Assembly: GCF_020176695.1 (NCBI RefSeq) | Contig: NZ_JAIWIA010000038.1 | Coordinates: 86,726 to 150,725, forward strand | DNA from: Massilia sp. MS-15 | GTDB lineage: Bacteria > Pseudomonadota > Gammaproteobacteria > Burkholderiales > Burkholderiaceae_D | Direction: 5' to 3' | DNA: 64,000 nt | Shown here: one piece after another, positions 44,354 to 53,776 of the stretch | Layout of the letters: the number at the start of each line of letters is the position of its first letter | Position numbering within the stretch: position 1 is the first letter of the stretch | Program-made: the position numbers and the translations under genes | Notes under the pieces: generated by a model | Databases searched by the model: none | What the model saw: only the letters and a program-made list of their open reading frames with translations | What the model was told of the DNA's origin: nothing

Positions 44354-44429
44354 CGGCCGGCCGCCGCCCGGGCGCCGGGCCGTGCGCGTTTCTGGTACGG
44401 TGCAGCCAACGGCAACCGATGGAGGCAGC

Positions 44430-44753
44430 ATGAACAAGCAGATCGTACGCGTGATCGAGAAACTCGAGGATGCCGAGCGCGCGCGCCAGGCATTGCTGGA
44501 CGCCGGCTTCGACCGGGACGGCATCGAGATCAGCCATACCGGCGACGAAGCCGGCCCCGCGGAAGCGAATTTCACGGTAGGCGACTCGCCCGCCGTCAAG
44601 GGCGGCACCGACTACAAGGATGTGTACACGCCGGGACTGGAAATCGGCAAGTGCGTGATCACGGTCACGGCCGACGAGGCGCGGCTGGACAAGGCGGCGT
44701 CGATCCTCGGCTACCATGGCGCCCGGGACAACGACCCCGCCCACCGCCACTGA
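44430..44753 (+). CDS. General stress protein-like (YflT-type domain)
   Basis: A 107-residue protein with GGAGGC before the ATG at 44430. It begins with a ferredoxin-like beta-alpha-beta unit (QIVRVIEKLEDAERARQALLDAG) and ends with C-V-I-T-V-T-A-D-E-A-R-L-D-K-A-A-S-I-L, the pattern of YflT/general-stress-17M proteins: residue-range sensing without known catalysis. Cytoplasmic. Role inferred only from family. Confidence 0.65.
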   Translation: MNKQIVRVIEKLEDAERARQALLDAGFDRDGIEISHTGDEAGPAEANFTVGDSPAVKGGTDYKDVYTPGLEIGKCVITVTADEARLDKAASILGYHGARDNDPAHRH

Positions 44754-44797
44754 ACGGGCGGCGGGATAGGCGCGGCGGGGCGGGTGCGACGGCGGTG

Positions 44798-47041
44798 CTA
44801 GCTCCAGCTCAGGTCGGTCTTGGCGAGCGGTAGCTGGCGCACCCGCTTGCCGGTCGCGGCGAAGATCGCATTGCAGACCGCCGGCGCGAGCGGCGGCAGG
44901 GCCGGTTCGCCCAGGCCCGTCACCGGATGGTCGGTCAGGATGAAGTGGGTCTCGATCTTCGTCGGCGTATCCGGCATGCGCAGCAGGCCGTAATCGTGGA
45001 AGTTGCTCTGCACGATGCGGCCGTCCTGGATATCCAGTTCGGGGAACATCATGGTCGACAGGCCGTCGATCACCGAGCCTTCGACCTGGTTCTCGGCGCC
45101 TGACAGGTTGACGATCTGCGACCCGACATCGGCCGCCACCACCACCCGGTCCACCTTCAGCCGGCCGTCGCGCGATACCGTGACCTCGGCCACCTGCGCC
45201 ACATAGCCACGGTGGCTGAAGTGGAAGGCGATGCCCTGGCCCTGGCCGCGCGGGAAGGTCTTCTTGCCCCAGCCGGCGCGGCGCGCCACCTCGACCAGCA
45301 CGTGGCGCATGCGCTTGACGTCGTAGGGCAGGCCGGGCCGCGACAGGCCGCGTTCGCTGCTGGCCGGCACCAGGTCCTTGTTGCCCAGCAGTTCGAGGCG
45401 GAATTCCAGCGGATCGCGCCCGCCCGCATGCGCCAGCTCGTCGATGAAGCTGTGCAGTACCCAGGAGAACACGCAGCTGCCCGGCGCCCGCCATGGCCCC
45501 ATCGGGACCCGGCATTCGAGCAGGGTCTGCTCGAACAGGCAGTTGTCGATCCAGCGCCCCGGGAACTCGTCGGCCGACAGGCTGCCGCCGCTGCCCGGCT
45601 GCAGCACGCTTTTCCCCTCGCGCTCGACGCGGTTGGCGAAGCTGACGAAGTGGTTGTGCCAGGCCAGCGCCTTGCCGCTGGCATCGACGCCGCCGCGCAG
45701 GAAGTGGAAGCCGCCCGGGCGGAAATGGTCGTGCTGGAGGTCGTCCTCGCGGGTCCAGGTCAGCTTGACCGGTGCCGACAGCCTGCGCGCGATGGCCGTC
45801 GCCTCGACGATGAAGTCCGAGCTCAGGCGCCGGCCGAAGCCGCCGCCGCTGCGGATGATGTGCAGCTGGACCTGTTCCTTCGGGATGCCGAAGGTGGACG
45901 CGACCAGGGCCTGGCCGGCGCCCGGATTCTGGGTCGGGGCCCACAGTTCGAGCACGCCGTCCGCACGCATCCAGGCGGTACAGTTCTGCGGCTCCATACT
46001 GGCGTGCGAGATGAATGGATAGCTGTAGGCCGCTTCCACCACCTTCGCCGCCTTGGCGAGCGCGGCCGGCACGTCGCCGTCCCTGCGCACGGTGGCGGCG
46101 CCCGGCCCCCGGGCGGCGGCCTGGGCCTGGGCGGTGAAGCCGGCCCAGCTGTGCGCCGCGCCTTCGCCTTCATCCCACACCACCCGCAGGGCGCCGCGCG
46201 CGCGCAGCGCGGCCCAGGTCGAGGTGGCGACGATCGCCACGCCCGGGCGCAGCCCGTTCAGGTTGCCCGTGCCGTCGACGATGAAGGCGTCGCGCACGCC
46301 CGGCATCGCTTTCACCGCGTCCAGGTTGGCGCTCACCGGCTTGCCGCCGAACACCGGGCACTTGGCATACACGGCGTACAGCATGCCCGGCAGGCGCACG
46401 TCGATGCCGAACAGCGGACGGCCGGCCACGATGGCGGCATTGTCGACGCCGCCGATGCGCTTGCCGAGCAGGCGGTAGGCCGACGGGTCCTTCAATACCA
46501 CCGCCTGCGGGTCGGGTAGCGGCAGGGTGGACGCCTTTTCCACCAGCGCGCCATAGCCCAGGCGCCGTCCGCTCGGGCCGTGGGAGACGGCCCCCTGCGC
46601 GGCGCTGCATTCGGCCACCGGCACGCCCCAGGTCGCCGCCGCCGCTTGCACCAGAATGGTGCGTGCGGTCGCGCCCAGGCGGTGGAAGTGTTCGTAGTTG
46701 GTGGGGGTCGAGGTCGAGCCGCCCGCGCCCTGCGGCCCGTAGCGCGCCGTGTCGAGGTCGCCCTGGACCACCTGCACGTCCTTCCATGCGACGTCGAGCT
46801 GTTCCGCGATGACCATCGGCAGCGAGGTCTTGATGCCCTGGCCGATCTCGGGCTGCTTCGAGACCAGGGTCACGCGGCCGTCGCGGCCGATGCGGATGAA
46901 GGCGTTCGGGCTGAACTCCGGCGCGGCCGCGCGTTCGCCCGCCGCCAGCACGCCTTCGGCCGACATCCCGAGCAGGAGGGCGCCGCCAGCGGCGCTGCTG
47001 CGCAGGAAGCGGCGCCGGGAAGGAGAGCGGAGGGCGTTCAT
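44798..47041 (-). CDS. iorB: Molybdopterin-binding subunit of an IorB-type oxidoreductase
   Basis: A 747-residue large subunit of the xanthine-oxidase-family isoquinoline 1-oxidoreductase type. It starts with a Tat signal ([20 protein letters not shown]) and carries the aldehyde-oxidase molybdopterin domain: [35 protein letters not shown] and a final [25 protein letters not shown] with the catalytic Glu. Start at 47041 is fixed by the four-base overlap with the iorA stop. Exported with its [2Fe-2S] partner; the true substrate (aldehyde or N-heterocycle) is not determinable. Confidence 0.88.
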   Translation of the reverse strand: MNALRSPSRRRFLRSSAAGGALLLGMSAEGVLAAGERAAAPEFSPNAFIRIGRDGRVTLVSKQPEIGQGIKTSLPMVIAEQLDVAWKDVQVVQGDLDTARYGPQGAGGSTSTPTNYEHFHRLGATARTILVQAAAATWGVPVAECSAAQGAVSHGPSGRRLGYGALVEKASTLPLPDPQAVVLKDPSAYRLLGKRIGGVDNAAIVAGRPLFGIDVRLPGMLYAVYAKCPVFGGKPVSANLDAVKAMPGVRDAFIVDGTGNLNGLRPGVAIVATSTWAALRARGALRVVWDEGEGAAHSWAGFTAQAQAAARGPGAATVRRDGDVPAALAKAAKVVEAAYSYPFISHASMEPQNCTAWMRADGVLELWAPTQNPGAGQALVASTFGIPKEQVQLHIIRSGGGFGRRLSSDFIVEATAIARRLSAPVKLTWTREDDLQHDHFRPGGFHFLRGGVDASGKALAWHNHFVSFANRVEREGKSVLQPGSGGSLSADEFPGRWIDNCLFEQTLLECRVPMGPWRAPGSCVFSWVLHSFIDELAHAGGRDPLEFRLELLGNKDLVPASSERGLSRPGLPYDVKRMRHVLVEVARRAGWGKKTFPRGQGQGIAFHFSHRGYVAQVAEVTVSRDGRLKVDRVVVAADVGSQIVNLSGAENQVEGSVIDGLSTMMFPELDIQDGRIVQSNFHDYGLLRMPDTPTKIETHFILTDHPVTGLGEPALPPLAPAVCNAIFAATGKRVRQLPLAKTDLSWS

Positions 47042-47544
47042 TGCTTGCCCTTTCCCGGCGCGGCAGGCTTGGCCGTCCTGCCCTTGGCCGCGATCTCGGC
47101 CGCGCGGTGGATGCCGGCGCGGATCCGGGTATAGGTGGCGCAGCGGCACAGGTTGCCCGCCATCGCCGCGTCGATCTGGGCGTCGGTCGGTGCCGGATGC
47201 TGTTTCAGGAGCTGGCAGGCGGTCATGATCTGGCCCGCCTGGCAGTAGCCGCACTGGGGCACGTCGAGCTCCTGCCAGGCCAGCTGCAGCGGATGGCTGG
47301 CCTGCGGGTCCAGGCCTTCGATGGTGGTGATCTTCTGCCTGCCCAGGCTGGAGACCGGGGTCAGGCAGGCGCGCGCCGGTACCCCGTCGAGGTGCACGGT
47401 ACAGGCGCCGCATTGGCCCAGGCCGCAGCCGTACTTGGTGCCGACCAGCCCCAGGCTGTCGCGCAGGGCCCACAGCAGTGGCGTGTCGGGTTCGACCTCG
47501 ACGGTCTGCGCCTTGCCGTTGATGTGCAGCGTGTATTGACTCAT
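47038..47544 (-). CDS. iorA: [2Fe-2S] subunit of the IorAB-type oxidoreductase
   Basis: A 168-residue small subunit. Two [2Fe-2S] sites are visible: the plant-type loop [18 protein letters not shown] ... A-C-L-T-P and the helical-bundle cluster Q-C-G-Y-C-Q-A-G and L-C-R-C-A-T-Y. A basic C-terminal tail of about 18 residues follows. No signal sequence, so it is presumably co-exported with the Tat-bearing large subunit. The stop overlaps the iorB start by ATGA. Confidence 0.92.
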   Translation of the reverse strand: MSQYTLHINGKAQTVEVEPDTPLLWALRDSLGLVGTKYGCGLGQCGACTVHLDGVPARACLTPVSSLGRQKITTIEGLDPQASHPLQLAWQELDVPQCGYCQAGQIMTACQLLKQHPAPTDAQIDAAMAGNLCRCATYTRIRAGIHRAAEIAAKGRTAKPAAPGKGKQ

Positions 47545-47639
47545 GAAGGGAACACCTCGTCGATGGCGGGAAGGGCCGGCGCGCGGCCGGAGTATCCGCC
47601 ATGCTAATCGAATCGCGCTCGCTCAACAATATTTCGTGT

Positions 47640-47651
47640 TTCTATATAGAA
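47640..47651. promoter_or_regulatory. Palindrome in the iorA/diguanylate cyclase divergent region
   Basis: A perfect 12-base palindrome TTCTATATAGAA in the A/T-rich 173-base gap between two divergent genes. It contains TATA in its centre and may be part of the diverging promoters or an operator. Nothing more specific can be said. Confidence 0.35.
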
Positions 47652-47717
47652 CGAGACAATGTAAGTACGTAGACTATGTAATACTTTGTCGTCTTCCTGA
47701 ACTGCGTTTTCACTTTC

Positions 47718-49703
47718 ATGACCCAACCCGGTCCCCGCCTGCCATCGGCGAGTCTGAAGCTACGGCTGGCCTCGGTGGCAGCTTTGCTCGTGTTCGCTAC
47801 CACCCTCCTGGTGACCCTGTCCACACTGTCAGTCGCGGAACGCGACATGAAGTCCGTCATCGGCGCCCAGCAATACACGCTGCTGTCGGGCGCGGCTTCG
47901 TTCATGGACGACCGGCTGGCCGCCCGCCGCGCCCAGGTGGAAGCGCTGGCCGGCACCATACCGGCCGCCCTGCGCACCGACTGGGGAGGCTTGCAGCCCT
48001 TCCTGAAGCGCCAGATGCGCCTGTGGGGGCCGGACGAATACCTGAACATCGTCGTGTTCGACGGCTCCGGCGAAATGCGGCTGTCGCTGCAACCGCTGCC
48101 GGGCATGAAAACGCTGAACGCGCGCGGCAGGGATTACTTCGACCTCGCGCTGGCCACCGGCACGGGGGTGATCTCGCGCCCGATCCGCAGCCGCCTGACG
48201 AATAACCTGATCGTCGTCATCAGCGCGCCGGTGACCGACGAGGCGGGCAAGGTGGTCGCGGTGCTGACCGGCAGCGTGGACCTGCGCCGTTCCGGCTTCC
48301 TGCGCCAGGTTTCCACCCTGAAGCCCGGCAAGACCGGCTACCTGTTCCTGATGACTTCCGATGGCATGATCATCGACCATCCGGATCCCTCCCGCCTGCT
48401 CCAGCACGTGGGCGGCCGGCCGGGCGTCAACCACGGCACCGAGCGTGCGCTGGCCGGTTTCGAAGGCTGGCTGGAGGCGCGCAGCAAGGATGACACCGAC
48501 TCGATCTACGCCTACAAGCGCCTGCGCACCACCGGCTGGATCCTGGCGGCGCGCTTCCCGACCGCGGAAGCCTTCGCCCCGCTCGAGGCGATGCGGCGCA
48601 ACGCCTTCTTCAGCGCCGGCGCGCTGGCGCTGGCGGCCGGCCTGCTGGCCTGGGCGGTCGTGTACCGCCTGCTGGGACCGCTGCACGACCTGCGCGAGAA
48701 CGTGGCCGCGATCCAGCTCGACGGCGCCGGCATCGACGTGCTGCGCGACGGCGGCAAGGACGAGATCGGCGAGCTGGCGCGTGCCTTCCACGCCCTGATG
48801 GCCGAGCGCGAGCGCGCCGAGTACGCGCGCGCCGCCAGCGAGCGCCGGCTGCGCACCATCACCGACAACCTGCCGGTGCTGATCTCCTACATCGACCTTG
48901 AACAGCGTTTCCGCTTCGGCAACGCGACCTTCGAAAAATGGTTCGGGGTGACGCCGGACACCCTGGTGGGCATGTCCCTTTCCGATCTGCTGGGCGCCCA
49001 GGCCGCCGCCGAGATCGGTCCCCACCTCGCGCAGGCCTTCGGCGGCGAGGCCGTGACCCACGAGCTCAGGCTGGCGCTGCGCGGCGAGCACCGCATCCTG
49101 CAGGCCACCTACATCCCCGACCACCAGCCCGGCGACGGCGTGGCCGGCGTGTATTCGCTGGTGCACGACATGACCCACGTGAAGGAGGTCGAGGAACAGC
49201 TGCTGCAGCTGGCGCGGATCGACAGCCTGACCGGCATCGCCAACCGCCGCATGTTCGGCGAGACCCTGCACCATGCGCTCGACCGGGCGCGCCGCAGCGG
49301 CAAGCCGCTGGCCCTGGCCTACCTCGACATTGACCATTTCAAGAAGATCAACGACACCTACGGCCATGGCGTGGGCGATGAGGTGCTGAAGGAATTCGCG
49401 CACCGCCTCTGCGCCGGCGTGCGTGCCACCGACACCCCGGCCCGGCTCTCGGGTGACGAGTTCGTCGTGCTCCTGGAGGAGATCGGCAGCCGTGCCGAGG
49501 CCGAGCGCATCGCCGCCAAGATCGTGGACGGCATGCGCGTGCCATTCGCCACCAGCGCCGGACCGGTGCAGGCCTCGACCAGTGTCGGGGTCGCGTTGTC
49601 TCAGCCGCGCCAGGCCCAGGAGGCGCTGCTGGCCGCGGCCGACAGCGCGCTGTATGCGGCCAAGGGCCAGGGCCGCAACGGCTACGCCTTTTTCGAAGGC
49701 TGA
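47718..49703 (+). CDS. Diguanylate cyclase with Cache, HAMP and PAS domains
   Basis: A 661-residue c-di-GMP synthase. A transmembrane helix (about 17-37), a double-Cache periplasmic sensor (to about 285), a second helix, HAMP, a PAS domain (about 370-485, ITDNLPVLISYIDLEQRFRF) and a GGDEF domain with the active-site variant R-L-S-G-D-E-F. SGDEF is usually active. The RxxD inhibitory site is not apparent: six residues before the motif read A-T-D-T-P-A. The substrate-site D-x-D-H-F-K is present. Single gene, promoter in the palindrome region. Confidence 0.92.
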   Translation: MTQPGPRLPSASLKLRLASVAALLVFATTLLVTLSTLSVAERDMKSVIGAQQYTLLSGAASFMDDRLAARRAQVEALAGTIPAALRTDWGGLQPFLKRQMRLWGPDEYLNIVVFDGSGEMRLSLQPLPGMKTLNARGRDYFDLALATGTGVISRPIRSRLTNNLIVVISAPVTDEAGKVVAVLTGSVDLRRSGFLRQVSTLKPGKTGYLFLMTSDGMIIDHPDPSRLLQHVGGRPGVNHGTERALAGFEGWLEARSKDDTDSIYAYKRLRTTGWILAARFPTAEAFAPLEAMRRNAFFSAGALALAAGLLAWAVVYRLLGPLHDLRENVAAIQLDGAGIDVLRDGGKDEIGELARAFHALMAERERAEYARAASERRLRTITDNLPVLISYIDLEQRFRFGNATFEKWFGVTPDTLVGMSLSDLLGAQAAAEIGPHLAQAFGGEAVTHELRLALRGEHRILQATYIPDHQPGDGVAGVYSLVHDMTHVKEVEEQLLQLARIDSLTGIANRRMFGETLHHALDRARRSGKPLALAYLDIDHFKKINDTYGHGVGDEVLKEFAHRLCAGVRATDTPARLSGDEFVVLLEEIGSRAEAERIAAKIVDGMRVPFATSAGPVQASTSVGVALSQPRQAQEALLAAADSALYAAKGQGRNGYAFFEG

Positions 49704-49708
49704 GCGGG

Positions 49709-51046
49709 CTACAGGCCCTGCGGATAGGTTTCGGGCGGCTCGCCCGAATGCCAGCCGCTGGTGGCGTCGAGCGGCGTCACCGCGCTGGTGCGGTCGATGT
49801 GGACCACGGCGTCGAACTGCTGCGGCAGCCGGGCCATGAAGTAGTGGCTCTGGCGCTCGCTGCGCGGCAGGTACAGCACGCCGATCGCGCGCTCCAGCCG
49901 CTCTTCCATCAGTAGCTCGCGCGCGGCTCCGGGCGCGCGCAGGGGCAGGTAGAAACGCGCGATGCCGACCTCGTGCAGCAGGTGCTCGTAGCTGCCGGGC
50001 ATGCCCGGGCGCACATGCTTGTGCAGGGCCGGCCCGTCCCACTCCGAGGCGGCGGTGACCCGGCCGTCGTAGGTGGTGAAGCCGATCAGGCAGGCGTCCT
50101 GGCCGTAGGCCTTGCGCGCCAGTTCGCCCACGTTCCATTCGCCCTGCCGTCCGATCTCGGTCGCGCGCGCGTCGCCGATATGCGAGTTGTGCTCCCACAC
50201 GACGATCCGGGCCGGCTTGCCGTCGCGCGACAGGTGACGCGCGAGCGCGTCGAGAGTCTCGGCCATGTGGCTGTCGCGCAGGTTCCACGACGAGACGCGG
50301 CCGCGGAACATGGTGCGGTAATACTCTTCGGCGTTCCGGACCAGGCGCGCGTTCTGCTGGGCGTGGAAGTAGGCGTCCTCGGCGCAGGCGCCATCGGCCT
50401 GGATGTAGTCGAAGGCGCGCTGCTGCAGTTCCTGGAGCGCGGCCTGCACCCCCTGCTGGCAGGATTCGGACAGGCCGACGCCGGTCGCATAGCCATAGTG
50501 CTGGCTGTCCTCGCCGTAGTGGTCGAAGCAGGCGTAGCGGCGCCGGGTTTCCTGGGCCGCAGCCGGATCGACCGCGTCCAGGTAGCGCAGCACTTCCTGG
50601 ATCGAGGTAAACAGGCTGTACAGGTCGAGGCCGTAGAAACCGGCCCTGGCCGCGGGCGCCGCGTCGTTGCGGGCGCGCAGCCATTCCACGAAGCGCAGCA
50701 CCGAGGTGTTGCGCCACATCCAGGCCGGGAAGCGCTCGAAGCCGGCCAGGGCGCTGCGGGCGTCCGGGTCCGTGCCTTCGCCGCGCACGTAGCGGTTGAC
50801 GCGCCACGCATCCGGCCAGTCGGCCTCGACGGCCACCGCCGTGAAGCCCTTTTCCTCGATCAGGCGCTGGGTGATGCGGGCGCGCTCATCGTAGAACTCG
50901 GCGCTGCCGTGGGTGGCCTCGCCGAGCAGCACGAAGCGGGCCTCGCCCACCAGGTCGAGCAGCGGGTCGTAGTCGGACGCGGCGCCCGTCAGCGGATGGG
51001 CCGCCGCCCGCAGTATGGCGCTGTCGCGATCGGTGCGCGTGGCCAT
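49709..51046 (-). CDS. Erythromycin-esterase family protein
   Basis: A 445-residue protein of the Ere family. The start at 51046 has GGAGGGAG upstream. Motifs: L-L-G-E-A-T-H-G-S-A-E-F (active-site Glu/His), V-A-V-E-A-D-W-P-D, RFPAWMWRNTSVLRFVEWLR, I-V-V-W-E-H-N-S-H-I-G-D-A-R. Chromosomal family members often have unknown substrates and commonly lie near phosphoribosyltransferase genes, as here. Macrolide resistance should not be assumed. Confidence 0.88.
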   Translation of the reverse strand: MATRTDRDSAILRAAAHPLTGAASDYDPLLDLVGEARFVLLGEATHGSAEFYDERARITQRLIEEKGFTAVAVEADWPDAWRVNRYVRGEGTDPDARSALAGFERFPAWMWRNTSVLRFVEWLRARNDAAPAARAGFYGLDLYSLFTSIQEVLRYLDAVDPAAAQETRRRYACFDHYGEDSQHYGYATGVGLSESCQQGVQAALQELQQRAFDYIQADGACAEDAYFHAQQNARLVRNAEEYYRTMFRGRVSSWNLRDSHMAETLDALARHLSRDGKPARIVVWEHNSHIGDARATEIGRQGEWNVGELARKAYGQDACLIGFTTYDGRVTAASEWDGPALHKHVRPGMPGSYEHLLHEVGIARFYLPLRAPGAARELLMEERLERAIGVLYLPRSERQSHYFMARLPQQFDAVVHIDRTSAVTPLDATSGWHSGEPPETYPQGL

Positions 51047-51071
51047 GGCGCTCCCTCCAGCCTGCGTCGGC

Positions 51072-51899
51072 TCAGTGCAGGTAGCGCCCGCCGGCGGCAT
51101 CGTCCGGCGCGGCCGGCGGCGCGGCGCCGTGCCGCTGCGCTTCCGGCTGCGTCTGCGGGGTCGACGGCGTGCCGGTCGTGACGGGCATGGCTGGCATGCC
51201 GTCGGTGGCGCGCGTGCTGCCCGCGGATTTCCTGCGGCCGATGTTGTCGGTGACGCGGTAGGTCCGGTTGCGCGTGGCCTGCATCAGCAGGGCCAGGGCC
51301 GCGAGCCCGACCAGCAGGCCGGCGGGCGAGCGGCGCATCAGGCCGAGCAGGCCCAGCATGCCGCCGCCGACCAGGGCCGGGTGCGGTGCATCGCCGTGCC
51401 AGTCGGCGGCGCCATCGCGCGCGTGCGCGTGGCCGTAGGTCTGGCTGGGGCTGCGCTGCCCGCCCAGGCCGCGCAGCCAGGCGCCCAGTCCGCCGCTTGC
51501 CCGGCTGCCGCTGTCGTAGTCGGGACTGGCCGTATAGCTGTTGTGACGCGCCGCCGCGTGCCCGGCGTCGCTGTCCTGGCGCAGGCGCCGGACGGCGTTC
51601 CCACCTCGTTCGGCGGCCTCGTGCGCGTCATGGCGGGCCCGGTCGGCGCCGCGTGACAGCGCGTCCGTGGCGCTGTCCTTCAGGTCGGCCAGGCGGTCGC
51701 CGGCCTGGTGCAGGACATGGTCGACCGAGGCGCCGGTACGGGCCCCGGCGCTGCGCAGCGCCGACAGGGCGCGCGCCCGGCGCGCGGCACCGCGCTCGGG
51801 GTCGAGCAGGTACATCATCAGCGCGCCGCCCGCGACTGCGCCTATCCACTTGCCCACATAACCCACGTCGGTGCCGGTCTCGGTTGGTATCGGTTTCAT
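51072..51899 (-). CDS. Membrane-associated protein with YtxH-like N-terminus
   Basis: A 275-residue protein with AAAGGAG before the ATG. The N-terminus (Y-V-G-K-W-I-G-A-V-A-G-G-A-L-M-M-Y-L-L-D-P-E-R-G-A-A-R-R) is typical of small envelope-associated YtxH-like proteins. A charged helical stretch (about 40-115) follows, then a Gly/Ser-rich linker and a second hydrophobic region (LLGLLGLMRRSPAGLLVGLAAL). Its start overlaps the stop of the phosphoribosyltransferase gene. Function unknown. Confidence 0.65.
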   Translation of the reverse strand: MKPIPTETGTDVGYVGKWIGAVAGGALMMYLLDPERGAARRARALSALRSAGARTGASVDHVLHQAGDRLADLKDSATDALSRGADRARHDAHEAAERGGNAVRRLRQDSDAGHAAARHNSYTASPDYDSGSRASGGLGAWLRGLGGQRSPSQTYGHAHARDGAADWHGDAPHPALVGGGMLGLLGLMRRSPAGLLVGLAALALLMQATRNRTYRVTDNIGRRKSAGSTRATDGMPAMPVTTGTPSTPQTQPEAQRHGAAPPAAPDDAAGGRYLH

Positions 51900-52594
51900 G
51901 TCTGCTCCTTTCTGTTGTCCTGGTATGGCTGGCGGACCGCGGGCGCTGCCCATGCCTGCGCCAGCAGGTCCTGCACTTCTTCGTCCTCGGTCTGCCCGAA
52001 GGCGCGGTAATACTGGCCGACCGCCTGGAAGCGCGGCGGGGCGAGCGGACAGACCAGCTCGTCGACTCCCTGCGCGAGCCGCGCGAGCGTGTCGGGCGCG
52101 CCCACCGGCGCCGCCACCACCAGCCGCGCCACCCCCTGGCGCCGTACCACCTGGACCGCCGCCAGCATGCTGGCCCCGGTCGCGATGCCGTCGTCGACCA
52201 GGATCACGCAACGCCCCGCCAGCACCGGCGGCGGGCGCCCGCCGCGGTAGAGGCGGTCGCGCCGTCCGAGTTCGGCCAGTTCGCGCGCGCTCACGCGCTC
52301 GACCTGTTCCTGGGTGACGCCCATCAGGCCTGGCACGCCCGGCTGCAGCACGCGCACGCCGCCGCTGCCGATCGCTCCCATGGCGAATTCCTCATGCCCG
52401 GGCAAGCCCAGCTTGCGCACCAGCAGGATGTCGAGTTCGGCACCGAGCGCCCGGGCCACCGGGAAGGCCACCGGGACGCCGCCGCGCGGCAGGGCCAGCA
52501 CGATCAGTCCGGGCTGGCCGGCATAGTGGCGCAGGTGGCGCGCCAGCTGGCGGCCGGCATGGGCGCGGTCCTTGTAGCCTTCGGTATCCAGCAT
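51896..52594 (-). CDS. Phosphoribosyltransferase family protein
   Basis: A 232-residue type I PRTase. The PRPP loop CVILVDDGIATGASM is intact, and L-A-L-P-R-G-G-V-P-V-A near the N-terminus provides the PPi loop. It belongs to the 'predicted phosphoribosyltransferase' group found next to erythromycin-esterase, Hsp20 or dienelactone-hydrolase genes. Start at ATG 52594; a longer frame upstream to 52684 is less likely. Four-base overlap with the next gene. Confidence 0.85.
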   Translation of the reverse strand: MLDTEGYKDRAHAGRQLARHLRHYAGQPGLIVLALPRGGVPVAFPVARALGAELDILLVRKLGLPGHEEFAMGAIGSGGVRVLQPGVPGLMGVTQEQVERVSARELAELGRRDRLYRGGRPPPVLAGRCVILVDDGIATGASMLAAVQVVRRQGVARLVVAAPVGAPDTLARLAQGVDELVCPLAPPRFQAVGQYYRAFGQTEDEEVQDLLAQAWAAPAVRQPYQDNRKEQT

Positions 52595-52702
52595 GGTGTG
52601 GCGACTATTCTGCAAACGGTGATGCAAACGGCAAAACGTCCGCGCCGCGCGGCGGCGGGCGCCGCAACGCGGTAGGCGGACCATGGAAGCGACGAGCGCT
52701 TG

Positions 52703-53173
52703 CTACTGGATGGTCAGGCGGCGTGCTTCAGTGCCCTGCTTTTTGGGCAGGCTCAGCTGCAGTATGCCGTTCTCGAGCCGCGCCTGCGCCGCACCGTCGT
52801 CGATTTCGGTGGGCAGGGCGAAGCTGCGCATGAACCTGCGTGCGGTGCGTTCAGCATACACCACGGTCTCACCCTCGCGGCGTTCGTTTGCCCCGCGGCA
52901 CTCCGCCTCGATGGTGATGCGCTGGCCGTCCACCGAGACCTTGACGTCTTCCTTGTCGACGCCAGGCAGCTCGGCCTGGATTTCATAGGTCTTGTCGGTC
53001 TCGCGCACGTCGAGGCGCGGCGTGGCGGCGCCGTCGCCGGACCAGGCTCCGCCTTCGGCGATGGGCGCGAAGAAATCCTGGAACATGCTCTCGACCATGC
53101 GTCCGAACTGGTCCTCGACCGAGCCCGGACGGTAGGCCGGAAGCGCGCTATGGCTTCGTCTGACGAGATTCAT
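52703..53173 (-). CDS. Hsp20/alpha-crystallin small heat-shock protein
   Basis: A 156-residue small heat-shock protein. GGAGG lies five bases before the ATG at 53173. The alpha-crystallin domain (about 50-150) has DVRETDKTYEIQAELPGV, D-V-K-V-S-V-D-G-Q-R-I-T-I-E-A, R-R-F-M-R-S-F-A-L-P and A-R-L-E-N-G-I-L-Q-L-S-L-P-K. The C-terminal tail ends in R-L-T-I-Q, a form of the I-x-I/V oligomer motif. Prevents aggregation of unfolding proteins. Confidence 0.94.
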   Translation of the reverse strand: MNLVRRSHSALPAYRPGSVEDQFGRMVESMFQDFFAPIAEGGAWSGDGAATPRLDVRETDKTYEIQAELPGVDKEDVKVSVDGQRITIEAECRGANERREGETVVYAERTARRFMRSFALPTEIDDGAAQARLENGILQLSLPKKQGTEARRLTIQ

Positions 53174-53278
53174 GATGGCCTCCATGGATGAACATCGGGA
53201 TCGCCGGCGGGTGCCGGCAGTTCCTTTATAGGCAAGGAAGGGGCGGTTTTCAAGCGCCCCGGAGCGCGGGCGCGGGCC

Positions 53279-53776
53279 TCAGCGCACGTCGAGCAGCTCG
53301 ACGTCGAAGATCAGGCTGGCGTTCGGGGGAATCGGGCCGGCGCCACCGGCGCCGTAGCCCATCGCGGGCGGCAGGATCAGGGTGCGCTTGCCGCCCACCT
53401 TCATGCCCTGCACGCCTTCGTCCCAGCCGGGAATGACCTGGCCGCCGCCGACCTGGAAGCTGAACGGCGAACGGCCGCGCGAGGAATCGAACTCGGCCCC
53501 ATGCTGGGTCGGCGCGGCCGGGTCGTAGAGCCAGCCCGTGTAGTGGACCACGGCGGTGGAGCCGGCCACGGCTTCCTTGCCGGTGCCGACCTGGGCATCG
53601 ATCTTCTGGAACGCCACCGCAGGTCCTTCGGCCTGGGCCGTGGCGGGGGCGGCGGTGGAGGTGGAGGCAGCCGGAGGCGCGTCGCTGCGCTTGCAGGCGG
53701 TGGCGGAAAGGGTCAGCGCGAGGCCGAGCAGGCAGTTGCGCAGGAGTAGGCTCATGTGGTCATTCATGTGGTTCAT
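53279..53776 (-). CDS. FKBP-type peptidyl-prolyl isomerase, exported
   Basis: A 165-residue protein. The N-terminus has a hydrophobic export segment (LLRNCLLGLALTLSATAC), probably a lipoprotein signal with a weak lipobox. The FKBP domain starts about residue 58: V-V-H-Y-T-G-W-L-Y, F-D-S-S-R-G-R-S-P-F-S-F-Q-V-G, VIPGWDEGVQGMKVGGKR, G-Y-G-A-G-G-A-G-P-I-P-P-N-A-S-L-I-F-D-V-E-L-L. All core catalytic-pocket residues are present. The first ATG overlaps the preceding gene; ATGs at 53767 and 53755 are alternatives. Confidence 0.9.
   Translation of the reverse strand: MNHMNDHMSLLLRNCLLGLALTLSATACKRSDAPPAASTSTAAPATAQAEGPAVAFQKIDAQVGTGKEAVAGSTAVVHYTGWLYDPAAPTQHGAEFDSSRGRSPFSFQVGGGQVIPGWDEGVQGMKVGGKRTLILPPAMGYGAGGAGPIPPNASLIFDVELLDVR

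Noticed and set aside
44754..44797. Terminator between the convergent genes near 44.8 kb
   Set aside because: The gap is G/C-rich but forms no clear stem followed by a T-run on either strand.
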